Part shown: positions 42,283-52,560 of the stretch, piece by piece | Layout of the letters: the number at the start of each line of letters is the position of its first letter | Position numbering within the stretch: position 1 is the stretch's first letter | Assembly: GCA_013146195.2 (NCBI GenBank) | Contig: CM028378.1 | Coordinates: forward strand, 77,777,254-77,841,253 | Length of the DNA: 64,000 nt | Direction: 5' to 3' | DNA from: Codonopsis lanceolata | Taxonomy: Eukaryota; Streptophyta; Magnoliopsida; Asterales; Campanulaceae | Translations under genes and position numbers: made by a program | Notes under the pieces: generated by a model | The model's database searches: none | Seen by the model: only the letters and a program-made list of their open reading frames with translations | What the model was told of the DNA's origin: nothing

Positions 42283-43194
42283 GGGCTTGTCAACTTGGTA
42301 TCGTAATGGCTACTTGCTGGGAAATTTGGAAGGATCGTTGTACAACTGTTTTTGAAGGCGTAGCTATGTCGTTTGAGCGTATTTACCAAAACACTTTAAA
42401 TGATCTGAGGGATATGATGTTTGTTTTTAATCCCAAAGCGGTTTGTAAAGCCAATGCTATTATTGCCATGCAAAGCATTCATCTTCCTATTTTATGTCTG
42501 GCCTTACGTAGAGGTAAATGGTTGAAATAGTTCCCTCCTACAAATGGATTTGTCAAGCTTAATACAGATGGTTCTTCTATTAATGGGGTTTGTACGTGTG
42601 GAGGTATTATTCGTGATGAAAATGGAGCTTTTGTTAGTGCCTTTTCCTTTCATTATCAGCAAGGATCTAATATGAATGCAGAATTATTAGCTTTGCGAGA
42701 TGGTCTGCTCCTTTGCCGTGATATGGGTCTCTCCAAGGTTATGGTTGAATCTGATTCTTTATGCACAGTCAATGTTTTAGTTCGTAATCACTCAGCCTCG
42801 TGGCAGTACATGTATGTGTTAAGGGAGTGTAAGGCTTTAAGTAAGGATTTTCAATTAGCTCATGTCTTCAGAGAACAAAATCAAGTAGCGGATCGGCTTG
42901 CGGCGGAAGCTCACTCTCATGGTGCTCAGATGATATACTCCAGTTTCTTGTCTCTTCCTCTGTCAGTCAAGAAGGCTGTGAAAATGGATATGTTTGGTTT
43001 TTACACGTATAGGAAAAAGTAGTTTTTTTTCTATATAGATAGTTTTGTATTTCCTGTTCGAAGTGAGGCTCCTCCGTCCTCCTATCTATAAGGGCAAGGC
43101 TGGTTGTCTCCCTCAAGTTTTGTTTTTCTCTCTTTTTTGCAATAAAATCTCGCAGGGTGCCGCCCCTGCTTCTTCAAAAAAAAAAAAAAAAAAA
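42283..43194 (+). pseudogene. LINE L-B RNase H and 3' end
   Basis: LINE sequence resumes after the G2 LTR with MATCWEIWKDRCTTVFEG, the link between the zinc-binding region and RNase H. A TAG stop at about 42528 interrupts the frame. RNase H follows with KLNTDGSSINGVCTCGGIIR, NAELLALRDGLLLC, VMVESDSLCTVNVL and EQNQVADRLAAEA, so all four acidic positions are present. The frame ends FYTYRKK at 43022. The 3' UTR has AATAAA, the terminal hairpin GCAGGG-TGCCGC-CCCTGC and a 19-base poly(A) at 43176-43194. Confidence 0.88.
43176..43194 (+). other. Poly(A) tail of LINE L-B
   Basis: Nineteen consecutive A after CTTCTTC mark the 3' end of the reverse-transcribed LINE. A long pure tract suggests a fairly recent insertion. 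Confidence 0.9.
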
Positions 43195-43704
43195 GATAAC
43201 TATGTTATACCCGTGCGATGCATGATTTTAAATTTTTTTTAAAAAAGTTGTTTATAATAAAAGAATTTTTCAAACTCGTTATAATATAAATATTTAATAC
43301 AATACTAAAAAAAGTTTAATTAAATAAATTTATCATCTTATGAAATGATTGCAAAGACGGGCATGTAATATGAATTTCAAATTTACTTAACCAATTACAA
43401 CTGGATCAACCCAGTTTACTTCAAGATAAAGTAATATAATGAAATTAATAGTTTCTTAAATTTATCAGAATAGTTAGTAATTTAAAAATACTTAAAAACT
43501 GAATACTTTCTATCTTAAATTTAAAATAAAAAAAATGAAATGGTAGGAAATTGAATATTTTCTTTATAATTCCTAAAAATAATTAGCTTTCTTTTGTGAT
43601 CAATGTTTAAAGATTCTTAATTGAAAACAAATTTATTTATCAAAAGTTTAAGATACAAAAGATTCAAGAGGCCTGACAACATGATCGTTACATGTAACAT
43701 AATA

Positions 43705-43963
43705 CTCCCTCCATTTTCAAAATATTATGTACTTTGACCCGACACACCGTTTAAGAAAAAAGTAATTGACTGTATTATAAATATTGTTGAAGTATGTGGT
43801 TTCTTTTAATGTCCTTGAGTATGATGTCATAATTAAAATATGTAGAAAAAACAAGGGTAGAGTGGTAAAAGTATTTTCCTAAAAGGAAAATTTTTAAAAG
43901 AAGACAATTATTTAAGAACGTACGAAAAAGAAAAGGTGGATGATAATTTGAAAACGGAGGAAG
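43705..43963. mobile_element. Stowaway-like MITE, decayed
   Basis: It begins CTCCCTCCATTTTCAAA and ends TTTGAAAACGGAGGAAG, an imperfect terminal inverted repeat with the CTCCCTCC motif of plant Stowaway (Tc1/mariner) MITEs. It is 259 bases, AT-rich and non-coding. TA precedes the left end; the right-hand TA has become TG. Confidence 0.75.
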
Positions 43964-43989
43964 TGGTACATTAATCTTTGCTTTGTTTA

Positions 43990-44340
43990 TAGTTATAAAA
44001 CTTACTAAAAGTGGACTAAGAGATATAATATTGTAAACACATAGATGAGTTTAATACATACAAAATGAAAATAAGATTGAGCTTAACAACATCGATAATA
44101 AAAAAATAACATCGATATAAGAAAAAAATGTTAGAGACATCTCATGCATCAAAAATAGTCATAAATGTTTCTGGTTCTGGTGAGTGGTGACATATATGGT
44201 ACTCCAGTCCAAAGCCTTTCGGAATATATTAAACAAAGGAAACTCAAAGGTAGAAACTTACAAAATAATCAATTTAAAATTAACACCTCTCGATAATTAA
44301 TTAAAACAATATGATCATCCAATAATGGAAGAAAAAATTA
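43990..44340. repeat. Direct duplication, copy 1
   Basis: This block matches 44411-44950 in the same orientation. Shared phrases are GATGAGTTTAATACATACAA, AACACCTCTCGATAATTAAT and CAAAAATAGTC. Copy 1 has the empty site AGAGATATAATATTG where copy 2 holds the MITE. Confidence 0.8.
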
Positions 44341-44410
44341 AATGAACTATTAATTTCATTATTTTATTTTATCTTGAAGTAAATTGAGTTAATTCAGTTG
44401 TAGTTGGTTA

Positions 44411-44950
44411 AGTAAAACTTACTTAAAGTGGACTTAGAGATACTCCCTCTGTTTCGGGTAAAGAGTCAACTATTCCATTTTTTAATGTTTCACTTAAAGA
44501 GTCTACTTTCAAAAATTAATGCATAAAAGTGTCATTCTATTACTAATTTGTTACTGAAAGTATCACTTTATTAAAAAGTTTGACTCTCAAATAGGGACTC
44601 TTTACCCGAAACAGAGGGAGTATAATATTGTAAATGTCGATTAACCTGGTTAAAATATAGAATTCTTGAATATTATATACAAACACATAGATGAGTTTAA
44701 TACATACAAAATGAAAATAAGATTATGCTTAACAATATTGATCATAAAAAAAAATGAACATTAGAAACATCTCATGTATCAAAAATAGTCTCAAATGTTT
44801 ATTGTTATGGTGACATGTGGAGTACTCCAGCCCAAAGTCTTTTTAAATATGTTCAACAAAAGAAACTCAAAGGCAGAGACTTACAAAGTAACCAATTTAA
44901 AATTAACACCTCTCGATAATTAATTAAAATAATATGATCGTTCAACTGTG
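44411..44950. repeat. Direct duplication, copy 2, interrupted by a MITE
   Basis: This is the second copy of the block at 43990-44340, with the MITE at 44443-44620 and an extra AT-rich segment of about 45 bases at 44632-44680. Confidence 0.8.
44443..44620. mobile_element. Stowaway-like MITE with perfect terminal repeats
   Basis: This 178-base element has perfect 25-base terminal inverted repeats beginning CTCCCTCTGTTTCGGGTAAA and TA duplicated on both sides (44441-44442, 44621-44622). The duplicated block at 44020 shows the site before insertion. Identical ends indicate a young copy. Confidence 0.93.
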
Positions 44951-45840
44951 GAAAAAAAATTTAAAAGTAACTTTTATAAGAAAAATCAATAATCAAATAT
45001 TGTTATTTAAGAATAATTTTTTTTTGACATGTAGAAACAATATTTTATTATTTTTTATAGCAACAACTTTATCTTCTTCTGGAGGCTTTTACTTCACAAT
45101 AATGGTTAGTTTTGAAACGTGAGATGCAATAATTTTGTCAAGTATTTCCACCTACATGTGAGATAGAGAATATTTCGATTCATTTAACTATATTTTATAC
45201 ATATAAGTGAATTAACTTAGTAAAATCCAAATTCATTATAATAATCACTAAAATATGATGCAAGTGAATAAATTCAATGTCAATTATGCTGAAATATGAA
45301 CATATCACTACTCAATTTGAAAAATCACTACACCATCCAATTCCAATGAGAGTTTGCTCTACTTCATCACAAAGTTCTAGTAGCCCAATTTTAGGTGTTA
45401 GGACCACCAAAGTTTCACTGAAGAAAAGACAATCGATCCGAAGACTATGACCATAAATCCATGCATTATAACATGTGTAGCACCATAATCACGGCGGCAC
45501 TTGAAATTTGAAGTAAGGAGTAAAAATAATTGAGTGTGTATTAGATGGAAACTGGAGGTGAGTATGTAATAGGGAAAAACCTTTTCGTAATGGTATCAGA
45601 GTAAGAATTCATGTGTGTGAAAAATTTAGCAGATTAAGAACATAAAATTTATTAAGAAGGGGATCAAAGAAAGAATCCAAGAAGCAAAATTACCTACACA
45701 GTCTTGTTCCTTGCCGCTTCAGCAGATTAACTCAAATGATTAGGAAGCCCCACGTTTGCATGAAACAAAAAAAGAGAATCCATATGGAGAAAAAAGAAAG
45801 AGAGACTATGTATGATAAAAAGAAGAGAGAAAAAAAAAGA
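44951..45840. other. AT-rich intergenic stretch, no gene recognised
   Basis: No domain-bearing frame, element ends or RNA gene was found. A 62-codon frame at 44934-45122 is AT-driven and has no start context or homology that I recognise. Confidence 0.5.
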
Positions 45841-46260
45841 GTTAACTACTTGATAACTACAAATATGATACAATTTATCCTAAATTAAGCGTATGAAATC
45901 AAATGCGATTAGAACTTTTATTAGTAACTTTTTATCTGTAAAACTTTGAAATCAAATATGATAATATCTATCGACAAAAAAACTTATCCTAACTAACCTT
46001 ATAAAATCAACTTAACTGCTTGATAACTACGAATGTGATACAATTTATCCTAAACTAACCGTATAAAATCAAATGTGATAAAAAATTTATCAGTAAAACT
46101 TTGAAATTAAATGTGATAAATTCTATCCGCAAAAACACTTATCCTAACCAACGAGATAAAATCAAATGTGATAAAATTTATCCTAAACTAACCGTAACTT
46201 TTTATTTGTAAATTTTTTATCAGTAACTTTTCATCTGTAAAACTTTTATCAGTAATCTAT
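45841..46260. repeat. Tandem repeat of about 170 bases
   Basis: A unit beginning CTACTTGATAACTAC and containing GATACAATTTATCCTAAA, AAATCAAATGTGAT and ATCTGTAAAACTTTG occurs twice in full (45841, 46012) and then partially. Short phrases such as TTATCCTAAACTAACCGTA recur inside the units. Confidence 0.75.
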
Positions 46261-47043
46261 TTTGGTAGAAAAAAATTACAATTCATAAGAGTGTGACACA
46301 TAGAAGCATGAAATTCTTTAAAAATTTTAAGCATTTAACAGAAAGCCGCCACATGGCAGCAGCATTTTCTATTTTAGTAATAATTAATAGATTTTGAACG
46401 GGATGGCTTCTATCGAGCTTGTCTATGGGAATGAGTCTATCTCCTTGACTGATTTCGGGAGGAAGTCTTCTCCCACTGGGAGTTCAAATACGAATCAACT
46501 AAGCTGTGTAATTAAGACTATAAGTTAAGCTACATGTTATTAGGGATATATTTTAGTAGAGTTGAGAGAGATAGGGGGGGTGACGGCATAGCAGTGAGAA
46601 CGAAGTGAGCGGCTGCAAATATTGGTTGCACGCCGTCAAGAAAATCGTTCGGTATGTAAGATTATAGGAGAAGGGATCTAAATTCTCAAGTGATATTGAA
46701 ATCAAATATAAAGGTGGGTTTCCATTTTGAAGCGATTTCACCGGAAGCTTGAGGGAACGCCTAGGCTCTGGCACATATATTATTCCTTGTTAACGAATCT
46801 CACACCAGAGGGGTTTAGCTGGGATAACCTCCCAGTTTCCTAACGGTTCTCATCTTACTGCAGGCCACTGTCACAGCAAGCAACCCATGAAACCATTCGA
46901 TTCTCAAGGCAACCAAAGTCACTCTAGTCACATTCCCAAAAAAACATAAGCCCAGATATCCTACTCATCCTTCGTACATTAGCTCTGGTCCATTACATGG
47001 ACTGCCAGCACAATCACCCTACTTTGTAGCGTGATGAAATGGT
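46261..47043. other. Intergenic stretch, no gene recognised
   Basis: Apart from short open frames (for example 46553-46774 on the minus strand) nothing is supported. The DNA from about 46790 to the tRNA-like sequence is less AT-rich than its surroundings and may be the body of a tRNA-derived SINE. Confidence 0.4.
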
Positions 47044-47115
47044 TCCATTGTTGGGAATCGAACACCGAGAATTCTAGATGAGAGCTAGATATCTTGACTA
47101 TCAAACTACGACAGA
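47044..47115 (-). pseudogene. tRNA-Glu(CTC)-like pseudogene or SINE head
   Basis: The minus strand gives a 72-base cloverleaf-like sequence. The acceptor ends TCTGTCG and CAATGGA pair with two wobbles and one mismatch. A five-base anticodon stem, TCTAG/CTAGA, encloses the loop CTCTCAT with anticodon CTC. The B-box region reads GTGTTCGATTCCC and the D-arm region TAGTTTGATAGTC. The layout follows plant tRNA-Glu, but the T stem has decayed, so it is not expected to be a working tRNA. Confidence 0.65.
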
Positions 47116-47344
47116 CCACTCACGCATGACGAGACTTTCGGCTCCCCCTTCTTGTGGCATGATCACTTTTGATATAGCCTGTAATTAAATTTTGAAACCA
47201 AAACCGTGAAGTGGGTCTTCACGTATTTCTTTGGTGAGTTTTTTTTTTTTTGAAAACCGAAGCCGTGGGTCTCTTCAAAATGGTTTAGTATGGGAATTTT
47301 TGTTTAGTAAGGAGTATGCATATAGTTATATATGTATAAGTAGG

Positions 47345-47407
<63 letters not shown>
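47345..47407. repeat. Compound (TA)n(TG)n microsatellite
   Basis: Thirteen TA units (47345-47370) pass directly into about 18 TG units ending at 47407. It is a candidate polymorphic marker. Confidence 0.97.
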
Positions 47408-47411
<4 letters not shown>

Positions 47412-47572
47412 AGAAGAAAAGAAATTGAAACATGGAGCTGTTTCGGTGAAAAAGATGATTGCAATTTACAGTCTCCCCCTAAGGCTTTTGGACTGAGTTA
47501 GTTGTTTTCCTTAATTACAGAATGACTCTTATAATTTTGTAACCGTTAGTTAAGTGTTATTGTTGAGGTTTT

Positions 47573-48826
47573 TGATGTAGATTTAATTTACCTCGCAAGT
47601 GCACAAGTCAATTAGTGTATAATTATGCAAATAACACGAGGCAAACCATAAAGATAAGTAATAATTTTGAGAACAAAATTGGTAAAAAAAATTATTAAAC
47701 TAGGGGGTTTCTTTGATTATTCTAAATTAAATTAAAATAACTGGTAATGTAATTAATTTAGCAAGTAATTACAGAAATCAAGAAACTTGAAGTTGAAGAG
47801 CAGCAAATATCGAAGATTAATTTCTAGGAAAGTCTAGGAATTAGGATTCACTAGTATCTATTCTTATCTTCTTTGGATATGGTATCAATCAATAATCAAG
47901 GGTTCGTTCACGAAGGAAAAGAATGATACGTTAGGTTCATGGTTTGTAAATCTTAGTGTCACTAAATTGATTATTCTTTCTTGATCCGTCCACATAATCA
48001 ATCGAGGATATACCTGAAGTTCAAGAAAACAAAGAACCTATATCTCACCTTAGTCCGATCAGGAAATCAATGAAATCTAATTATCACAAAGGTTAGTCTT
48101 CATATGACATATGCATTCGATCGTGTAGCTATTCATACCCAAACATCTAAACATCCAAAGATCAATCTTTCGTGTGAGTTTCAAGAGAAGACACAATATA
48201 TGCTTTATAATAAACAAGATATTGATTGAATAAAATTATAATTAGAACATAAGTTTCGATACAAGTTACCTCTAATTTCTAGATTGATGAGTTTAGCTCA
48301 TCAGGATTGATGACCTAACAAGAAGGATAGATGAAAACATGAATCAATCTTCTAAAAACTGAAATAAAACTAAGAAGAGCATTATTCCACACCAAAGGGA
48401 GGTAGAAATTCAGATCCCTAAACCTAAACTATTAGGGTTGTATTTATACTAGGTTTTTAAATCAAAACAATTACAAAATTGGCCTTTGCTGAAAAACGGG
48501 ACAAGGCGGTCGCCTTGTCTAAGCATGATGTGACCGCCTTCTTGAATTTCCTCAGGATACTTAACACTGGAAGGTGAGAGATCGCCTATCATACGAACGG
48601 GGGAAGGCGAGCACCTTCTGCTTTTTAGCCTTCATCTTTGAACTTATTATGGAATTTACACTTTGGTCCTTTAAGACTTCAATTGATTGAAAAAGGCCTC
48701 CTATCTCAATCTAATTCTGAAACATAAAATAAAACTAAAAACCCATATTAGTAGCATAAAACTCATGGAATAACATATTTTAAGTCATATAAATACCCAA
48801 TCGATGCGTATAAAACACATCTGTCA
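47573..48826 (-). repeat. Athila-type LTR, minus strand
   Basis: On the minus strand it starts TGACAGATGTGTTTTATACG and ends GGTAAATTAAATCTACATCA, 1,254 bases. It matches the plus-strand LTR at 62851-64000, for example in TATGACTTAAATTATGTTAT-like wording. Next to its start (48827-48860, minus strand) lies GACGAGTAAAGTCTAAGTTT, the equivalent of the sequence before the LTR at 62851, so this is a 3' LTR whose internal region has been lost. A TATAAATAC box is at about 48445 and the palindrome ACAAGGCG-GT-CGCCTTGT at 48501-48518. Flanking five bases do not match. Confidence 0.8.
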
Positions 48827-49259
48827 AATATCTTCAAACTTAGACTTTACTCGTCTAAGAGTAAGCAGTTAAACAATCTTCTAAAAATCCGCCTAGGCCC
48901 TAGGCACCACCCCGCGCCTAAAAATTTGGAAAATTGGCGAAAAAATCGGCTAGACGGCCAACTGCTGATTTTTCATATATTTTTTTTAATTTTTTAAAAA
49001 TATTGGCCCTAAATAATGTCATTTTGGGTTTTTTTTAAATAATAATAAATATCAATTTCAAATTATTAAATTATTTGTATAAATTAGTAATTGTCAATGG
49101 ACCTATGGATAATTGAATTGTTGACTATTTTTGTAATATTTTGAATCTTAGATGATATTAAATTTCTAGTTTTACTTTGAAAATTTAACATCATAATTTA
49201 ATCATTATTTTTAAATTATTAGGTGATATTTAGTATTAGTGTATTTAAAAAATTAATGG
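48827..49259. other. AT-rich sequence between LTR and gap
   Basis: The first 40 bases are the leftover end of an Athila-type internal region. The following CGCCTAGGCCCTAGGCACC wording resembles GCCTAGGCG-rich repeats found in many plant genomes. The rest is AT-rich, without coding signals, up to the gap. Confidence 0.4.
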
Positions 49260-49359
49260 NNNNNNNNNNNNNNNNNNNNNNNNNNNNNNNNNNNNNNNNN
49301 NNNNNNNNNNNNNNNNNNNNNNNNNNNNNNNNNNNNNNNNNNNNNNNNNNNNNNNNNNN
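49260..49359. other. Assembly gap of exactly 100 N
   Basis: A run of exactly 100 N is the usual placeholder for a scaffold join of unknown size. Sequence order and orientation across it cannot be trusted. Confidence 0.98.
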
Positions 49360-49990
49360 CTCATTATGTGTCCTCATCATAATTTGGCTCAACATGTGTT
49401 AGTGCTTCAATTTTATCATGGTCTTCGCCGAGGCTTACAAACTATGGTTGATAGTGCAGTGGTGGTTCTATTAATAGAATGACACGGAAGCACTAGAAAA
49501 GTATTTGAGATGTTAAGTATTAATTCCCAACGAGAAAAGTGCTAGAGGTAAAAATAGAAGCCTATATCAATTGCAAGATAATTCAAATACACAAGCTCAA
49601 TTTGAAAATTGGCAAATTCAAGAAGCATGTGCTTTATGTGGATTATATTCTCATGCTACTAATTTTGTCCATCAAGTGCTATGTATTACGAGAGAGCTAA
49701 TGCTATGAATATGTACCCTCAGGCCAAGGAATGATCCTATTCAAACACATATAATCTGGTTGGAGGAATCATCTAACTTTTCTTGGGGAGGAAATAAGCC
49801 TTTGCAACCTCAACAATTCCAACCTCAACCACCACAACCTCCTCGGTTGCCAAATCAAAATCGAGTTGAGTTGAAGAAGTTCCCAAACAAGAAAGCTAGC
49901 ATTGATGAAATACATGCTTGAAGAGAATTGAAAATCTAAAGAAACACATTGAAAATTAGGTGATAAAAGAGAAGAAGTTCCTAGTCAAGC
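49360..49990 (+). pseudogene. Athila-type gag remnant
   Basis: Directly after the gap the plus strand reads CPHHNLAQHVLVLQFYHGL and TMVDSAV. This fits the end of the Athila/Tat gag domain (pattern CPHHG, FYNGL, TMIDAA). Further on a Pro/Gln-rich linker (PQQFQPQPPQPPRLPNQNR, about 49808-49865) can be read. Frames are broken. Confidence 0.65.
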
Positions 49991-50269
49991 GAGCAAGCCA
50001 GTCAATCACCGTCTGTGAAGTGGTAAGGTAATAGGTGAAAAGAGGTAAGTGATCCACAGAATCCTTCTTCTAAAGTACTGATACAATAGAAATTACGAAG
50101 GAAATTGAAAGAATAGTGATAGTAATAAAGAATAATGAATCAAGTAATAAAGAGTAGAAGAAAGTAAGTTCCAAATAAGGAACAAGGGGTTGTTTTAAGT
50201 AAGTTACGTTTTCTTAGAATTACCCCCAAGTTGAAAGACCACGGTAGCTTTAATATCAAGGTTTCAGCT

Positions 50270-50460
50270 TGGGAAACTCAAAAAGATGAAAAATGCTAGA
50301 TTTAGGAGCAAGTATTAATTTGATGCCTTTTGCGGTCTATAAGCGAGTTAGGGTTAGGAGAACTAAAACCACTACTATGCAATTACAATTAGGCGATCGT
50401 TCAGTTAAATATCAGGGTATAGTGGAAGACATCCTAGTTCGAGGTTGATAAACTAATCAT
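50270..50460 (+). pseudogene. Athila-type protease remnant
   Basis: The plus strand reads LDLGASINLMPFAVYKRV, then TTTMQLQLGDRSVKYQGI and VEDILVRG. This is the aspartic protease of Athila/Tat elements, whose active site is D-L-G-A-S. It is the best preserved part of the first 2 kb, but later frames are broken. Confidence 0.75.
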
Positions 50461-51079
50461 TCCGATTGACTTTGTGGTTCTAGAGATGGAAAGGAAGATA
50501 TGCACTAATAATGAAGTCCCAATATTGTTAGGAGACCTTTATGGCCCACTTGCCAATACAATGATTAATGTGAAAGAATGGTAAACTCACAATGTCGATC
50601 TAGGTGGCTTTTGAAATTCTGTGTTTGATGTATGAATAGACCTAGTGACATAAGTGCATTTTTCAATAGATGAGATTGAAAAGTTATCAATCGAAACTTT
50701 TGAAGAAGAGAAGACTATGAGAGAGATAGATTTATAGTTTATGATGATAGTCTATCTTTCCCATAAAAATTGACATTGATGAGATTGAAGAGAAATAGAA
50801 GAGGAAGAAAAGACAAGAGAGAAAAGTTAGAAGCTAGTAAAAAGAAAGATAAAGAAGAAATAGAAAAGAATCAAAAATAGTTCGATAAAAGCGAAAAAGT
50901 AGAAGAAGAAAGTAATGAAATAAAGGAAGATGAAGTAGAGATTAAATCTCTCTTTGAAGAAATTGAGATAGAAGATTGAGGAAGAAATTAAAGATAATAA
51001 AAGTAAAGAATGAGGAGGCTAGAATAAAAGAAACAATTAAGCGAGAAAATTCGAATTTATGCCATCCATTAATTCTCCC
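50461..51079 (+). other. Purine-rich linker between protease and RT
   Basis: The sequence is almost only A and G in long runs (GAAGAAGAAAG and similar). Translation gives Lys/Glu-rich low complexity with stops, as in the spacer between protease and RT of Athila-like elements. Confidence 0.5.
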
Positions 51080-52110
51080 AAAGTTGAAGAATTAAAGCCA
51101 TTACCACCCCATTTAAAATATGCATTTTTAGGGGAAGGTAACACTTTACTATTATTATAGCGCCGACTTAACGAGAAGAGCAAGAGCTAGTTTATTAAAA
51201 GTTTTATGGACACATAGAGCTTTAGGATGGTCCTTAGCCGACTTAAAAGGCATTAGTCCCTCTATGTGCATGCATAAAATACATCTAGAAGAAGGTAGTA
51301 AACCTTCAAGAGAGAGGACAAAGAAGACTTAACCCACATGGAAGAAGCCGGTAAGAAAAGTTCTTAAGCTCCTAGATGCGGGTATAATTTACCCTATATC
51401 GGATAGTAAATGGGTTAGTCTGTCAAGTAGTTCCTAAAAAGTCGGGAATTACTGTTGTTAAAAATGAGAAAAGGCAATTAGTCCTGAGAACTATAGCTGG
51501 TTATAGAATGTGCATTGATTTGCGAAACTTAATGCGGCAACTAGGAAAGACCACTTTCCTTTGCCATTTATTGATCAAATCCTTGAAAGACTAGCCGGTC
51601 ATGAATATTATTGCTTTCTTGATGGTTTTCAGTTTACAAGGATCCTGTTGCACCGAAGACCAAGAAAACAACTTTTACATGCCTTTGGTACTTTTGCTTT
51701 TAGGAGAATGCCTTTTGGATTGTGTAATGCACTACTTTTCAAGATGCATGATTTCTATTTTTGATTTAGTTGAAAGATGTGTTGAAGTTTTCATGGATGA
51801 TTTTGATTTTGGAAACTCTTGATATTCTGACTCAGTCTGAAAAGATGTTGTGAAACAAATTTAACTTTAAGTTGGGAGAAAAGTCACTTCATGGTCAAAC
51901 ATGGAATTGTCTTAGGGCATGTTGTTTCAAATAAAGGCATTGAAGTTGATAAAGCTAAAATTGAAGTTATTTCACAACTACCCCTCACTTCAATTAAAGG
52001 TGTTAGAAGCTTTTAGGGCATCTTGGTTTTATCGAAGATTTATAAAAGATTTTTCCAAAATCTACAAACCTCTATGTAATTTGCTAGCAAAGATACTGAT
52101 TTATTTTTGA
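51080..52110 (+). pseudogene. Athila-type reverse transcriptase remnant
   Basis: Landmarks in successive frames are LPPHLKYAFLGEG (about 51100), KLLDAGIIYPISDSKWV (about 51370), FPLPFIDQILERLAGHEYYC (51561 onward), FAFRRMPFGLCNA (about 51700), VFMDDFDF (about 51790, the catalytic box, normally F-M-D-D-F-S-V) and FYRRFIKDFSKI (about 52030). There are many 1-2 base indels and stops. Confidence 0.8.
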
Positions 52111-52560
52111 TAAAGAATGTTTAGAAGCTTTTAATTTATTGAAAGAAAAATTAACTACTGCCCTATTTTATCCAAATACGATTGGTCACTTCTTTTGAAA
52201 TCATGTGTGATGCATCAGATTTTGCAATTGGATGTTAGGACAAAGGGTAGATAGAAAACCTCATGTGATCCACTATGCTAGTAGAACTCTAAATGATGCA
52301 CATTGAATTACACAACTCTGAGAAAAGAGTTTTTAGCGATAGTATATGCTTTAGAAAAATTTAGATCATATCTTTAGGATCAAAGGTGATAATCTTTTCG
52401 ATCATTACGCATTAAAATATATTAAGCAGAAAGATGCTAAACCAAGATTAATTAGATGGATGTTATTGTTACAAGAATTTGACATTACAATCAAAGATAA
52501 AAGGGGAAGAAAATGTAAGTAGCGACCATTTATCTAGATTAAATTTTCACCCTTGCTTGA
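52111..52560 (+). pseudogene. Athila-type RNase H remnant
   Basis: Recognisable pieces are EIMCDASDFAIG (about 52198), HVIHYASRTLNDAH (about 52260), EKEFLAIVYALEKFRSYL-like wording (about 52320) and LIRWMLLLQEFDITIKDKRG (about 52450). The domain's acidic residues can be found but not in one frame. Confidence 0.75.

Larger units (their letters stand above)
43380..44430. repeat. Inverted repeat pair about 1 kb apart
   Basis: The segment at about 43383-43458 (CTTAACCAATTACAACTGG, then TTTACTTCAAGATAAAGTA) is the near-perfect reverse complement of about 44344-44425. The arms are about 75 bases and enclose a MITE and one copy of a duplicated block. Together they may be the ends of an old foldback element. 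Confidence 0.6.

Noticed and set aside
42283..42287. GGGCT as a possible target-site duplication of G2
   Set aside because: The left boundary of G2 has been deleted, so there is no partner to compare.
47573..48826. Athila-type LTR considered as a solo LTR
   Set aside because: Flanking five-base sequences (GTTTT and AATAT) do not match, and one side continues into the element's own internal sequence.
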